A program made the position numbers and the translations under genes. From Closterium sp. NIES-65 (Eukaryota; Streptophyta; Zygnematophyceae; Desmidiales; Closteriaceae), in NCBI GenBank assembly GCA_948144175.1, contig CANXME010002010.1, positions 1,116,001 through 1,180,000 on the forward strand: a stretch of DNA of 64,000 bases, in the 5' to 3' direction. The stretch's first letter is position 1, and every line of letters starts with the position of its first letter. Below, one piece after another: positions 35,458 to 48,563 of the stretch. The notes beneath the pieces are model-generated. The model saw only the letters and a list, made by a program, of their open reading frames with translations. It had not been told where the DNA came from and ran no database searches.

Positions 35458-35849
35458 GCTAGTGTGAAGATTAGAACGAGAGAATGATTGAACTATGAAA
35501 CAGTTGGGTACAAGTACTAACCCTAATTGGGTTGTACCCCTTATGGGCTATCCCACTATAGCCTATACAAATGTATAAGCTATAATGTTCTAACACAACC
35601 CGATAGGCAAACTAGGGGAGAACAAGTGGTCACAAGACCAGTCAAGCAAAGCAAAGCAAGCCCAGGGTGGATCACAAAGTCACCACAAAGTCCGAGCACA
35701 AGAGTGAGGCCACAAGGCCAGTTCACATGCAAGATCATATATATAAAGGTAAACAAGCAAGTGCAGGCATAGAAAAAGGACAGTACAAACAAGATCAAGA
35801 GTTGAGCAAGTGAGGCCATGTAGGCACAAGACCTAGCAAAGTACAGAAG

Positions 35850-38800
35850 CGCTGATGATCACAAGGCGGAAGGGCCTTGGTGAAGATATCAGCAGTGTTG
35901 GCCTCAGAGGCCACGTAGGTAAGGCGGAGCTGACCACGCTGCTGCAGCTCACGAGCCAGGAAGTAGCGGAGAGCAATGTGCTTCGTTCTGTGCTCCAGTC
36001 TGTGCTCCCAACACAAGGCCAGCATGGCCTTGTTGTCTACGTACAGAATTGGAGAACGAGGCGACTCTCCTAGGTCAGTCAGCAGGTAGGTGAGCCAGCG
36101 TAGCTCCTGTGCACCCATGGCCCCTGCGTAGATCGCAGCCTCACAGCTGGAGCTAAGAACAGAAGACGAGCGGGTAGACCGCCACGAAACAGAGCCGGAG
36201 CCAAGGCTGAAGGTGTAACCCTGTGACGACCGCTGCTGAGCCTGGTCGTAAGCCCAAGAAGAATCAGCGTGACCTGTGAAGACCACTCGACGTCGCCCTC
36301 CAAGCACTAGCCCCATGCCCGACGTACTGCACACGTAGCGCAACACCCTCTTCGCTGCAGCCATGTGCTCTGGTCAGTGTCTCCCAGGAGCAACATAGTG
36401 TGCCAAGATGCTAAGAGGGTATGCAAGGTCAGGTCGTGTGCAGATCATCAGGTACATGAGGCAGCCAACAAGCTTTGGGTATGGGCCACTCGGCTCTACG
36501 GACTCTACAAAGGAGTGGCCTGAGGCGAGGAGTACGTGAAGCCGAAGCGCTGAAGGACCTGCTGCACCATGTGTGACGGAGTAAGGGTAATGGTGCGCTG
36601 TGCTCTGTCCCGGGTGATCTGCAAGCCAAGGTAGCTGCGTAGTTCACCCAGGTCTGTGCATGTGTGTCTCTTCTGCAGCTCGGACTTCACGTGGGCGAGT
36701 CCAGCAATGTCAGCAGTGGCAAAGACCAAGTCGTCGACGTACACGAGGATGTAGAACGGCAGCAAAGAGGTGTCGGTGGGCAGAAACAGCGAGAGGTCGG
36801 CTGTAGAAGGAGCAAACCCAAGAGCCGCAAGCGTAGTCCTCAGTGTGTCGTGCCACTCACGGGGCGCCTGGCGGAGATCATAGACTGGCCGCCAGAGGCT
36901 CCACTGGGTACCAAAAGGAAATGACCCAGTGAAGCCAGGAGGGCGGCGCAGCCAGATCTCTTCGTGCAGGCTGCCCTGCAGGAAAGCTGTGCTGAAGTCA
37001 AGAGAGTGAAGCTCGTAGTCGCGCTGAGCGGCTATGTGCAGCAGCACCCGAAGAGTGGTCATCTTCGGGGTGGGAGAGAAGGTCTGAAAGTAGTCACCTC
37101 CCTGCCGCTGACTGAAGCCTCGAGCCACGTAACGCGCCTTGAAGACAGGCGGAGAACCCGGCAGCCGCTTCACCTTGAAAATCCACATGCCACTGACGAT
37201 GTTCGCCCCAGGTGGGGGAACCTCGTCGACGTAGGTGCCTGTGGACTTCTAGGAGGCCATCTCTGCGTCCATGGCTGAGTGCCACTGAGAGGAGTAGGGA
37301 CCCTCGATCGCCTCAGCGTACGATCGAGGAGTCGGGATGTCTGGTGCATCCGGGTCTCCCTCAAGGGCAATCAGCGTGGACACGAGATGGGGCAAAGCAG
37401 CAGCAAAGCACTGGAACTCCTCCTGCCTGTCCTCAAGGACGTCCGTCCTAAGAGCACACTCACCCCCGACGGACAGAGGACAGACAGACTCAGACTCAAC
37501 AATGAGACTAGCAGTGTAGTCTAGATGACAGCGAGCAGCGAAGTGGACAAGCTCAGCAACTAGGGCAGACGCAGCAGTGGACACAAAGGAAGGGTCAGTG
37601 ACAACAGTAGCAAGAAGGCGCGTGACCGAAGGACTAGCAGCATGAAGAGAGTCAGACTCCGGGTCAGCAAGAGTAGGAAGAGAGGACTGTGGAGGAGACA
37701 GCAACGAGACACACAAAGGAGCAGTGGAAGGACGCAGTGCCATCTGGTGTGTGCTAGGGACTGCAGGAGGACGCGGACGCGCAGCACGACGACTAGTGCG
37801 AGTAGCATGAACAGGCGACGCAGGACGAGACGGAGGCTCACGACGCTCAGCAAGACCTCCAGTAGGACCAGTGTAGGGAGAAGGAGCAGGTAGAGGGGAG
37901 GCGGGCTGTAGCTGTGACTGCGACTGGACAGGCTGTGGACACTCTAAGGGAGGAGCAGGACTAGGAGTGGGCGAAAGACCAAGAACCTGCTCCACGAGCG
38001 GAACGAAGTACGGCCTCGGCCGCTTAGCGCCTCCAGAACCAGCAAGGACGGCACCAGTACCACCAAGGGCAGCACAAGCGCCAGCAGCAACTCCAGCTCC
38101 AACAGCGCCAACTCCAGTACCCTTAGAAGCACCAGCGCCAACAGCAGCGCCAACACCAACACCCCCAGCAACTCCAGCTCCAGCAGCAACAGCACTGCCA
38201 GCTGCTCCAGCAGGACCAACTCCCGTAGCCCCAGCAGCACCCCCAGTCTCAGCAGCACGTCTCTAGTGGCGGGCAAACCACTCGCGCAGCTCCTGTGGAG
38301 AGAGCGGCTCCCGCCTCGACGAAGCACCGCCGACGGCCACACGAGCAGGCCCAGCGCCCCCAGGCTCCGCACCCCCAGGCTCAGCAGCCCCACGCTCAGC
38401 ACCCCCAGACTCAGCACCCCCAGGCTCAGCACCCCCAGGCTCAGCACCCCCAGTCTAAGCACCCCCACACCCGGCACCTGCAGGTTCAGCACCTCTTGTA
38501 GCACAAGAGTCAACAGCTACCTCGAAAGGCTCGACTGCGTCTACCTGGGACACACCTGACAGGGCAGGACCGTGAGGGGAGAGGGGGTCTACCGGGGGAG
38601 GACCTGGTGCAAGGAAGAGCGGCGGCGGGGGGAGGGGCTCAGTGCGGTAGGGGAAGAGACGGTAGTAAGGCACCGACTCGTCAAAGGTGACGTCCTGGGA
38701 GGACAGAACACGGCGCGAGGTGGGGTGGTAAAACTGCCACCCAAGCGCGTCAGGGGGGAAGCCAAGGAAGACGCAGGGAATAGAATGGGGGGACAGCTTG

Positions 38801-40870
38801 TCCGCAGACAAGTCGCGGACAAACGCCCGAGATCGCCAGACCCGAAACGCAAACACATCGCCAACCTTCCCGGTCCACCGCAAGGCAGGGGAGGTCTCTG
38901 GTTAGGAGACCCGGGGCTGAAGGTTGAGCTGATGCGAGGTGTACTGAACCGCAAACGGCCATAGAAAATGGGGAGCAGCCGCATGCATCATGGACGTACG
39001 AGCGACGTCCATGACCATGCCAATGCGGCGTTCAGCAATCCCATTTTGCTGTAGAGAGTCTGGAAGCGTGAAGGTCTGGTCGATGCCCTGTGCACGACAG
39101 AAATCTCCCAGACGGGTAGAGGAAAACTCCCCGCCTCTGTCCGAGTGCAGACGCAGAACAGGAAAGTATGAGCCGAAACTCTCTCTGAGCTGGAGACGAG
39201 CTGCACGGATCCAGTCGATCAAAACCTTAGTGACTTCACCCTTGGTGAGCAAGTGGAAGACTGTGGTGTAACGCGAGTAGTCGTCAACCACTAGCAGGAA
39301 GTACCGTTCGCGCCCCTGCCCACTGACGCGGGCTGGGCCCCACACGTCCATGTGGAGAGTCTGCAGCGGAGCCTTTGTGGAAGGAAACTCGGAGGAGTAA
39401 GGGGCGGCGCGCTGTCGACCCTCGACGCATGGGACGCAAGTAGGGCCAGGCCCCGGAGGTAGGGGAGGGAGAGACCGAGGGAGACCAGAGACAAGGACAC
39501 GGGAGGCCATGCCTCGGAGACGAGGCAAGGAGGGGTGACCAAGGCGGTGGTGCCAAAGGAGAGTCTGGTGGGACAGCAGACGATACGAGCAGGGAGCAGA
39601 CTCAGGACCAGACCTGGACGCTGCAGCAAACACCTGACTCGACGCAGCTACATGGGCAGACTCAGCAGCCGGAGGAGACTCAGTAGTAAGGGTTCTCAGG
39701 ATCCCAACCACTAGACCATTGGGATAAAAGGGCTTGTTCCAGTAGCGGGTCAGAGTGCGCCAATAACCCCCCAGGCAAATGCGCCTGTAACCCCCCGTAG
39801 GATCAATCGGGCATCCACAGTGCAGATCTACTGACACCCCCCCACACTGGGAGGCCCAGGACTGAGCACAGCGGCAACGGCCTACATGTGCATACACCGG
39901 GATTCGAACCCGAGACCACTCTGACACCATGTCAGAATCCCAGTCACTAGACCATTGGGATAGAAGGGCTTGTTAAGTAGCGGGTCAGTGCGCCCATAAC
40001 CCCCCAGGCCAACGTGCTTGTAACCCTTCCCTAGGATCAATCGGGGATCACCAGTGGACCTCTGACACCCCCCCGCACTGGGATGCCCGAAGTGCACACA
40101 CCGGGATTCGAACCCGAGACCTTCGCTCTGATACCATCTCAGGATCCCAACCACTAGACCATTGGGATAAAAGGGCTTGATTCAATAGCGGGTCAGAGTG
40201 CGCCAATAACCCCCCAGGCAAACGCGCCTATAACCCCCCGTAGGATCAATCGGGCATCCACAGTGCAGATCTACTGACAAGGGTGTACAGGCTCGACCCA
40301 GGCCGACGGGTGAACGTGGCCAAGTGTCGGCCTATCCGAGCACACATGCAGTGGGTCACTCGCTAACTCGCAGGAGTGAACTGGTCAACCCCCCTATCCT
40401 ATAGGTCCGCTCCACTCACCAAGTTCGTAGAGAACGAGGGGAGGTAGAGACCTGACAGGGTGCCAGAGGGGGCTGCCGAGCACAGTAAGATAGTGGAGAA
40501 GCTAGCAAGGACAGGACCCCCAGAGGGGTCTGCCAGGGAGACTGCAACCGGCCGACCGAGCGGCGTAAGAGTGGTGCAGTCTCGAAAGAAGGAGCAGGAC
40601 GCACCCGAGTTAAGGGTGAGCTGACGTAGTACCTGAGAGAGCAGACTCACCAGCACCTGGGGCAGCAGACGCAGTGGCACCTGGGGCAGCAGACACACTG
40701 GCACCTGGGGCAGCAGACGCACTGGCACCTGGGGCAGCAGACGCACTGACACCTAGAGCAGCAGCCTCACCAGCACCTAGAGCAGTGGCCTCAATGCCCG
40801 GGTCAGGCGTTACACACAGGTAACAGTCACCCTCAACACTAGTAGTCACGGAATACATGGCAGCAAGGAT
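35850..40870 (-). pseudogene. copia C pol remains (PR, IN, RT, RNase H)
   Basis: Integrase is well preserved (HHRLGHPSLPRLR, DRGGEF, QQNGIAERRIG). The reverse transcriptase has FSTAFLQGSLHEEIW and YVDDLVFA, and RNase H has SSCEAAIYAGAMGAQE followed by the ASEANTADIFTKALPPC end. The spacer is made of Gly-Val-Leu or Gly-Gly-Ala-Glu-Pro type repeats depending on frame. A TRIM complex separates the protease and integrase parts. Confidence 0.85.
39694..40279 (-). mobile_element. tandem TRIM complex (three LTRs, two internal segments) in copia C
   Basis: In plus-strand order: LTR 39694-39836 (143 bp), internal 39837-39929, LTR 39930-40067 (138 bp, the same subtype as the TRIM at 3448), internal 40068-40136, LTR 40137-40279 (143 bp). 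The outer LTRs differ at about 5 of 143 positions. Exact target duplications AGGGT flank the whole (39689-39693 and 40280-40284), so it behaves as one insertion. PBS complements are CTCTGATACCA (40126-40136) and CTCTGACACCA (39919-39929). Both LTR/internal junctions carry the A-box, CTGA/TCAG stem and B-box module. Confidence 0.88.
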
Positions 40871-42220
40871 AGCTTCCTAGTCAAGATCAATGACGGCAAC
40901 CCCCGCTCTAGACAGATCTCCCCAGCGAGGGATCTTTGACGCTTCAGGGAACTGGCGACGCCACGCGTCCATCAGGCGACCGAAGTAGCGCTGGGTGGAG
41001 TGCGAGCCTCCGCACTGCTCACCAGCTCGGTCGCCGGTATGGAGGACGTAAGTGCAGGGACCAAAACCCCTATCGCGCTGATGCGCAGTGTACCACTCAC
41101 GAAGCTGCTGAGGGGACAGGGTCACACCACTCCGCTGCTGCTGGCGCGGACCACCACCGGAGCCACTCCTCTGCGCAGAGTCGCGACCCGCTCCACCACC
41201 GCCGCCGCCGCCTCCTCCGCCGCCTCCTCCACCTCTGCCTCCTCCGGCACCTCCGCCTCCTCCGCTCCCTCCGCCACCACCACCGCCTCCGCCGCCTCCA
41301 CTTCTGCCGCCGCCGCCGCCACCCCCAGCACCACTCCCACCACCACCCCCACTCCCTCCACTGCCTCCACCACCACCTCCACCACCCCCTCCAGCCCCCC
41401 CAGCGCCCTTGCCCCCCTTGCCCTTGCCTGTGCGGCGTTTCCCGCTCGGGGCAAACGCAGCGCCGACCGACTCGAAACCAAAGAGGTGGGCCGCAGCAGC
41501 AGAGGCAACAGAAGGCAAGAGGGGGGAGGGAGAACACCCCTCAAAGACGGGGGTGCGAGGGTCACCATGAGAGGCTCCTACAGCGACTATGCTCTTCTGT
41601 GCCGCTAGGAGGGCCTTCTCGAGTAGGTCAACGGTGAGAGTGGTGGGGCAATTTGAGAGGAAGTGGTCCGTGACTACGCGGAGAGAGTCAGGGAGCCGGG
41701 TGACTATGTAGTAGAGGGTGATGTACATGGGGGGGGGGTCTTGGCGCGGAACTCAACAAAAAGCGCAGTGTGGTAGCGAGTGTCACTAGTGCGGAGGTGC
41801 GTAATGAGGTCAGCGACTGTGGGAAAGGCGGCGAGGTCAGGAAATAGGTACGGCAGCATGAGGCGGCTAAGGGCAGCAGTGGCAAGGGAAGAGTAGCGAG
41901 CAACTACAGCATAGTACAAGGTCTGAGCACTCTTGTACTGGCTAAAGTGTGCACGCTCAGTGGTCGGTAAGTGGCGGCGCACAACAAGGCGAGTTGCAGC
42001 ATCGTGGGTGGCCCACTATGAGCGATTAGTAGCGTCATCATCAGCAGCAGGGGCAGGAGAGGCACCAGAAGTAAGGTCAAACAGGGAGAGACCGCCTGCC
42101 CTATCGCACTGTAGGAAAAGCTGCAGATCATCTATCGAGACCTCAAAGTCAACTGCCCGACCCTCAGCGTCAAAGGTGAGAACACTAGGGGAGGCCATGA
42201 CAGCAGTAGACAAGCAATGA
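40870..42220 (-). pseudogene. copia C gag remains
   Basis: A capsid-like helical region (LITHLRTSDTRYHTALF, YIVTRLPDSLRVVTDH) is followed by a very long Gly/Ser run (about 41190-41420). A C-terminal CTYVLHTGDRAGEQCGGSH motif matches the non-CCHC motif of copia B, E and K. It is a fossil. Confidence 0.78.
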
Positions 42221-42279
42221 GTACAGTGGGGCAAGGCAGTGTAGTGGCAGAGACGCTGCTCTTACCAGGCAAGTGGGGC

Positions 42280-43140
42280 GGTCCCGGGCAGGCCGACAGG
42301 CGGCAGTGCCTCAGCTGCGGTGCGGCTCGGCGGCTCGGCGGTTCGGCTGCTGGGCGGCTCGGCGGTCTGGCGGCTCGGCTGCAGGGCGGCTCGGTGGTCG
42401 GGCGGCTCGGCTGCTCAGCGGCTCGGCTGCTGGGCGGCTCGGCGGTCGGGCGGCTCGGTTGCACGGCGGCTCGGCGGTCGGGCGGCTCGGCTACTCGGCG
42501 GTTCGGCTGCTCGGTGGCTGGGCTGCTCGGCGGCTCGGGCGCTGGGCGGGTGAGCGACGACGGTGCCGTGGAAGGGCGGTGACGGGGCCATTGGAAGGGC
42601 GGCGACGGGCCGCAGAAAGGGTGGCTACGGGCTGCTGAAAGGGCGGTGATGGGCTGCTGAAAGGGCGGCAACTGGGGCGCGGAAGGGGGGGCGACGGGGC
42701 CGCTGCAGGGCGGCGACGGGGCCGCGGAAGGGCGGCGACGGGGCCGCTGAAAGGGCGGGCGGCGACGGGGCCGCTGAAAGGGCGGTGACGGGGCCGCTGA
42801 AAGGGTGGCGACGAGGCCGCTGAAGGGCGGCGACGGGGCCGCTGGAGGGCGGGGACGGGGCCGCGGAAGGGCGGTGTCGGGGCCGCGGAAGGGCGGCGAC
42901 GGGGCCGCTGTAAGGGTGGGCGGCGAGGCCGTGGAAGGGCGGCGACGGGGCCGTGGAAGGGCGGCGACAGGGCCGCTGAAAAGGGCGGCGACGGGGCCGC
43001 TGAAAGGGCGGCGACGGGGCCGCCGTAAGGGGCGGCGACGGGGCCGCTTAAAGGGCGGCGCGACGGGGCCGCAAGGGCGGCACGACGGGGTCGCAAGGGC
43101 GGCGCGACGGGGCCGTTAGGGGCCGTAAAAGGGGCCGCTA
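42280..43140. repeat. minisatellite leader of copia C
   Basis: There are two blocks. About 42310-42550 has short GGCTCGGCGGT-type units. About 42550-43140 has roughly 22-23-bp units like AAGGGCGGCGACGGGGCCGCTG repeated more than twenty times with variation. It lies between gag and the PBS. Confidence 0.85.
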
Positions 43141-43759
43141 GAGGCCGCTAGAGGAGGAACGACATGGGGCGTGACTCGGGCAGGGGCCAAGCGTGCTCCG
43201 GGCAGGAAAAAAAAGTTGGTGGGCCCTAGGAACAGTTCCCATGAGGGAACCAGCTCCATACCATGTGAAGATTAGAACGAGAGAATGATTGAACTATGAA
43301 AGAGTTGGGTACAAGTACTAACCCTAATTGGGTTGTACCCCTTATGGGCTACCCCACTACAGCCTACACAAATGTATAAGCTATAATGTTTTGACAGCTA
43401 GCAACGGAATGAATTGACTAGCAAGGTGGGTGATACAAATAGCAACCCTAGAAAGAGTTGTACCCTCAAAAGTGCATCTTAGTAAAGCCTTTGATGATAA
43501 TGTACTATATTTCACACACCCCCATAGGCTAAGTGAGGGGCATCAACGCAAGCAAGGCAAAGAAACGGTCACAGGACTAGTCAAGATATGAAACAAGACA
43601 AGCTCGGGGTGGATCATAATATCATTACGCATTCCGAGCACAAGCAAAATGGCCACAAGGCCAGTTCAAGAGCTCACAATTATATATAGATGCAATGACA
43701 AGCAGAGAAAAGCTACTACAAGCGAGCACCACTGTCAACAAGTCCTAACTGCACATAGA

Positions 43760-46700
43760 ACATGTCGTGGTCACCAGGTGCCAAGGCCTTGGTGAAGATG
43801 TCCGCACTGTTGGCCTATGAGGCCACGAAGTCCAAGGGCGCTGGGCCGCGACGCTGCAGCTCTCGTAGGAGGAAGTACTTTACGTCAATGTGCTTCGCCC
43901 TGCTCCCCAGTCGAGGCTCGCGACACAAGAGAATCATGGCCTTGTTGTCAGCGAGCAAGGTCAAAGCAGAACGAGGCTGCTCACCAAGGTCTGTGAGCAA
44001 GAAGGTCAACCAACGAAGCTCCTGCGCAGCCATAGCACCTGTGTAGAGCTCTGCCTCGGCACTGGACTTAGTCACAGACAACGACCGTGTAGACCTCGAC
44101 GACACAGCTCCAGCTTCCAAGCTGAAGCAGTAACTTTGGGTCGAGTGCTAAGCCTCCGCGTCATCAGCGTACGAAGATTCACAACTGGCTCTCTCCCACC
44201 AAGCATAAGCCCCATGCCTGATGTAGTCGCCAGTAATTCGCCACCCTCATAGCAGCCTTCCATTGAATACGGCGGTGTCTCCCAGTTGCAAAAAAGCGAG
44301 AGAGAACGCTGAGGGGAAAGGCGAGGTCCAGACGCATACAAGTCATCTGGGTAGGGACCACTAGGCTCGAAGGGCTCGTCAAGAAAAGGGTCCGTGAGTC
44401 TGTGGTCTACGGCAAGAGGAGTGGGCTGTCTGGTGGATTGTTAAAGCCCGAACTGCTGAAGGAACTTGCTGCACCATGTGTGACTGTGAGAGTCTAATGG
44501 TGCGAGCGGCTTTGTCCCTCATGATCTGCAGGCCGAGGTACCGCTGGAGTTCACCAAAGTCAGTGCACGTGTGTCTCTTCTGGAGTTCAGACTTCACCTC
44601 GAACAGAGTTGTACTGTCAGCTATAGCGAAGACCAAGTCGTCGACATAGACCAGGATAAAGAACGTAGTGGAGCCGGAGCGAACAAACAGCGATGGGTCG
44701 GCAGAAGAAGGGTGAAACTCAAGGTCACGAAGCGTGGAGCGCAGAGTGTCGTGCCAATCACGGGGCGACTGGCGGAGACCGTAGCCTGGTCGGCTTAGGC
44801 TCTACTGGGTCCCAGGTGGGAAGGTGCCCATGAAGCCAGGAGGATGTTGCAGCCAGATCTCCTCGTGCAGTCGTCCCTGAAGGAAAGCAGTGGAGAAGTC
44901 AAGGGAGTGCAGCTCCTAGTCTCGCTGTGCTGTTACGTGAAGTAATACCTGAAGAATAGTCATCTTCGAGGTTGGGGTGAAGGTCTGAAAGAAATCAACT
45001 CCCTCGCGCTGAGTGAAGCCCCTCGCCACATAGTGCGCCTTGAACACCGGTGGTGATCCAAGCGGTCACTTTGCCTTGAGGAGTCACATGCCATTGACAA
45101 CAATCGCGCGAGGAGGGAAAATTGCGTTGACGTAAGTGCATGTGGATCTCCAAGACGCCAACTCTGAGTCCATGGCCGCCATCCACTGAGAGGCCTACGC
45201 CCTTGACACTGCCTCGCGGTACGTCCGAGGAGCTGGTATGTCAAGGGCGTAGGGGTCTCCCTCATGGGAGAGCAGCATGGCACAAAGAGAAGGTGAAGCA
45301 GCTGCCAAGAACTCTAGCTCAAGCTGCTTGTCCTCTAGGACGTCACAGCCAAGGGCAAACTCACCCCCGGCGGATAGAGGACAGGCATGCGGAGTAGCTA
45401 CAACACACGTAGCAAAGTCAGCGACAGTGGCAGTAAGAGCCGAGACAGAGGACGGAGAGGAAGGAGGGTCGGTGACAAGAGAGGCAAGAACAGGGAATAG
45501 GACGAACAACACAGTAGTAGTCGGAGATAAGAGTAGGGGAGACACGAAGGGACGACGAAGGAGGAGACAGGAGGACAGACGTAGGAGGAGAACCACGACG
45601 ACTAGAACAAAGGAGGGCCGAGTGGAGGTTGGCAACAGGAGACGAGGGACGCGCACGCGGAGGGCAGGGACGGACGCGAGAGTGCGGGACAACGGGAAGT
45701 GGATACGGGGACTGAGGAGGAGAGTAAACATCGGCGATGGATCCTGAGGAGGAAGCGGAGGACCAACAAGGGGAGGAGACGGTGAGCGGGTAGGAGGAGG
45801 CGAGGGTAGACCAAGGGCCCTAAGGCAACTCACTCGTGGGAACCGCTGCGGCTGCTGTTGCTGCGGCTGCTGCTGCTCCTGCTGCTGTTGTTGTTCCTGC
45901 TGCTGCTGCTCCTGCTGGTCCAGCTGCTGCAACTCCCGCCTCTCCTGCTCCAACTGCTCCTGCTCCTCGCGGGCACGCCGAGCAGTGTCGTAGCGGTGGG
46001 GGGGCGCAGAAGACGACGAAGTAGCAGTGCCCCCAACTCCAACCCCCTCAGAGCTAGCACAGCCACTGTCAGCACCCCTAGAGCTAGAGACGCAAGTGTC
46101 AAGGACCCCAGCACTAGCGCCTCCCGTACGAGCACCTCCAGTGCCAGCACCTCCAGCGCCCGCAGCCCCAGCTCCAGTACCCGCAGCGGTCGTGCCCCTC
46201 GAACGATCACCCCCAGAACTAGCACCGCCAGTGCCAGTACACCCAACTGCAGCACCCCCAGTGGCAGCACCCCCAGTGGAAGCACCCCCTAAGCCCACAG
46301 GAACCTGTCGCGGAAGGGCCGAAGGCCACGGAGGCGAATTGAAGGGGGACTGCGGGGGGGGGGGGGGGGGGGGTACCGGAGGAGTTGGAGCAGGAGGAGT
46401 AGGGGTGAGGAAAAGAGGAGGGGAGGAACCGGGAGACCTTGACAAGGGTACCGGGTGTAGAGGACACAGACTCATCAAAACAGACCTCACGGGAGTCTAG
46501 GAACCGGTGGAGGGGCAGGTGGTAAAAGGTGTAGTCGGAGGAGTCCGCCCGGAAACCAAGGAAGACACAGGGGATGGCGCGAGCCGAGAGCTTGTCCGCA
46601 GAGGTGTTGCGGACAAGCGCAAGGCAGCCCTCGACACGAAAGCCCGAACCAATACCAGTGGACCCAGTCCAAAGACTGGTCGGTGAAGCCCCCGGCTGCG

Positions 46701-47740
46701 AGACACGCGACTGGAGGTTCAGCTGGTGGGCTGTGTAGTGAATAGTGTAGGGCCACAGAAAATGGGGCACACGGGCATGAATCATGGAGGTGCGTGCAAT
46801 ATTTATGACCAAGCCAATGCGGAGCTCAGCAACCCCATTCTGCTGTGGGGACTCTGGCAACGTCTAGGACTGTGCGATGCCCCGTTAGCCGCAGGATTCG
46901 GCAAGCACGTCGGAGCAAACCCCCACGGTCGGAGTGAAGACAACGGAATCGACTCCCACGGGTGTCCGCGGTGGTCAGAAGCCACCGGATCATAGTTTAA
47001 GTCACCTCAGACTTCTTTGCTAGAGGAAACACCATGGTGTACCTGGAGTAGTCGTTGACAGCCACCAGAAAGTAGCGCTCCTGCTTAGGTCCCTGCCGAG
47101 TGGCAGGGCCCTAGACGTCCAGGTAGAGGGTCTGAAAGGGAGAGACGAAAAGACGCACGGGAGACCCGAGACAAGGCCCTGACTGGCAATGCTGCGGAGG
47201 CGGGGGATTGACGGGTGGCCAAGAGGATGGTGCCACAAGACCGTTGGGTGGGCGAGGGACTGACAGGAGCAAGACGCAGCAACCTGAGGGGACGCACCGG
47301 CCTGAGCAGACGTGGCAACCGGGGTGTGCTCGTTGTGAAGAACGTAGAGACCGGAGTGAAGCTCTCTAATGAACGTGGCCAAAACAGCACATGTGGCAGC
47401 GTCTGTATAGACCGCAGTCCTCCCACCCTCCACAAAGGTAACGGTGATCCCTCCATCCTATAGGTACCCAGCACCCACCAAGTTCCGAGTGAACGAGGGG
47501 ATGTTGAGGCTGCATAGGACACCAGAGGGGACCACAGGGCATGCAAGGGTGGTGGAGCTGCGCACAATGCTGGTCCGGAAGAAGGATCAGCCAGAGCTAC
47601 CAAAACAGGAGCAATGAGTGGTGTGAGGGTCGTGTGGTTGCAGAAGAAGCACTGAGACGCGCCAGAGTCCAGTGTCAAGGACAGGGACGCCTCGGCCAGG
47701 GGTGCACCTGGTCTGGTGGCTACACAAGCACCTAGAGCGG
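43760..47740 (-). pseudogene. copia G pol remains
   Basis: Protease TLDSGASQCFF, integrase PESPQQNGVAELRIG and the TSLWTGS-containing C-terminal part, a spacer with a Gln-rich tract, reverse transcriptase parts and RNase H (SSAEAELYTGAMAAQE) follow copia order from right to left. A fossil with many interruptions. Confidence 0.8.
46354..46373 (+). repeat. run of 20 G
   Basis: An uninterrupted G20 homopolymer lies in the copia G spacer/integrase end. Its length may be uncertain for sequencing reasons. It could form a G-quadruplex. Confidence 0.9.
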
Positions 47741-48192
47741 AAACACAAGCACCTAGATGAGAGAGGCAGTGATCTAGACTAGCATAAGGAATGCATCATA
47801 GACTAGGAACATGCGAGCACATATATCCATCAGCACTATGTTCAACATCACCATACAGAGCATGCTGACGAGCCTCGTCCATAGACAGATCAAATACATG
47901 AATCTTACAGGCGAGCAGGCGAGCCCAGCACAGGGTGGTCACCTCATCACCCCAATGCTTGTGGTAGAGGTCGTCAAGGCGGCGGAAGCACCGCGCTGCA
48001 GAGGTCATCGCGGCCGCAGCCACAGGGACTGCCCGGTCCGGTGAGACACTAGTGGTCGCAGGGGCCGGTGTCGCAGCGAGGAGGGCAAGAACCCTAGCTG
48101 GTAGTGCTGCTGCTTCGGCCAGTGCTCCCTGGTCCCCCAGGTCCCCATTGCGACGGGGGGCCCAAGTGCTGCTATGGACCCCACTGCAGCAG

Positions 48193-48563
48193 TGTGAGAG
48201 TAGGACGGCTTATGCTGGCTTTGCTAGCTTGCCTAGACTTTATTACGCTATATCTAGCTTGGGTTTATTTTTATCCTGCATAGATATGCTTGATTTCCTA
48301 GGTTAGGTGCATTCCTACATTTAATTATAGCTATAATACCGAACCAGGTTGCGTGTACCGAACTTAAGCCTATTCGTTTTCCACTCAATTGATTTCTAAT
48401 GAGTTCGTGAAGGTTCTGTTCGGGGCGCTTCGCGACCCTCAGAACATTCGCGTAACACCTGTATAACTGGCCTTGTGTCGAGACTATATATAGCCTCGTG
48501 TTGTACCCAGGTGAATCATTCAATTTAAACTCTCTTCTCTGAGCTCGATCCTAGATCCTCACA
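48193..48563 (+). repeat. 5' LTR of gypsy H
   Basis: 371 bp with TGTGAG...CTCACA ends, followed by the PBS TGGTAATCAGAGC at 48566. Confidence 0.85.

Larger units (their letters stand above)
35463..43396 (-). mobile_element. Ty1/copia LTR retrotransposon C, inserted in the copia G LTR
   Basis: 7.9-kb element (586 bp of it the TRIM complex). It has two 133-bp LTRs (35463-35595 and 43264-43396, about 6 differences) and exact 5-bp target duplications GCTAG (35458-35462 and 43397-43401). Parts from the 5' side are a degenerate PBS (about 43253-43263), minisatellite leader (42240-43250), gag (40870-42220), protease (40300-40870), integrase (38570-39650), low-complexity spacer (37250-38560), reverse transcriptase (36550-37260) and RNase H (35850-36370). 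It is structurally complete but broken, with several interruptions besides the nested TRIM complex at 39694-40279. Confidence 0.93.
43402..48192 (-). mobile_element. Ty1/copia LTR retrotransposon G, interrupted by copia C and cut by gypsy H
   Basis: Fossil of the short-LTR lineage. Its 3' LTR ends at 43516 (ATTTCACA); the first 20-30 bp of that LTR probably lie left of copia C near 35435-35462. Parts are RNase H (43760-44350), reverse transcriptase (44380-45200), Gln/Gly/Ala-rich spacer (45200-46400), integrase (46400-47200), protease (47240-47740) and a gag tail (47750-48190). Sequence ends abruptly at the gypsy H LTR, so the capsid part and 5' LTR are not seen. It is broken, with many interruptions. 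Confidence 0.82.

Noticed and set aside
40936-41637. Plus-strand open frames of more than 200 codons opposite copia C gag
   Set aside because: Antisense of the Gly/Ser run; His/Arg/Ser repeats result from composition.
42280-43140. CRISPR-like regular repeats
   Set aside because: Units are contiguous and degenerate with no unique spacers. They are minisatellite leaders of retroelements in a eukaryotic genome.
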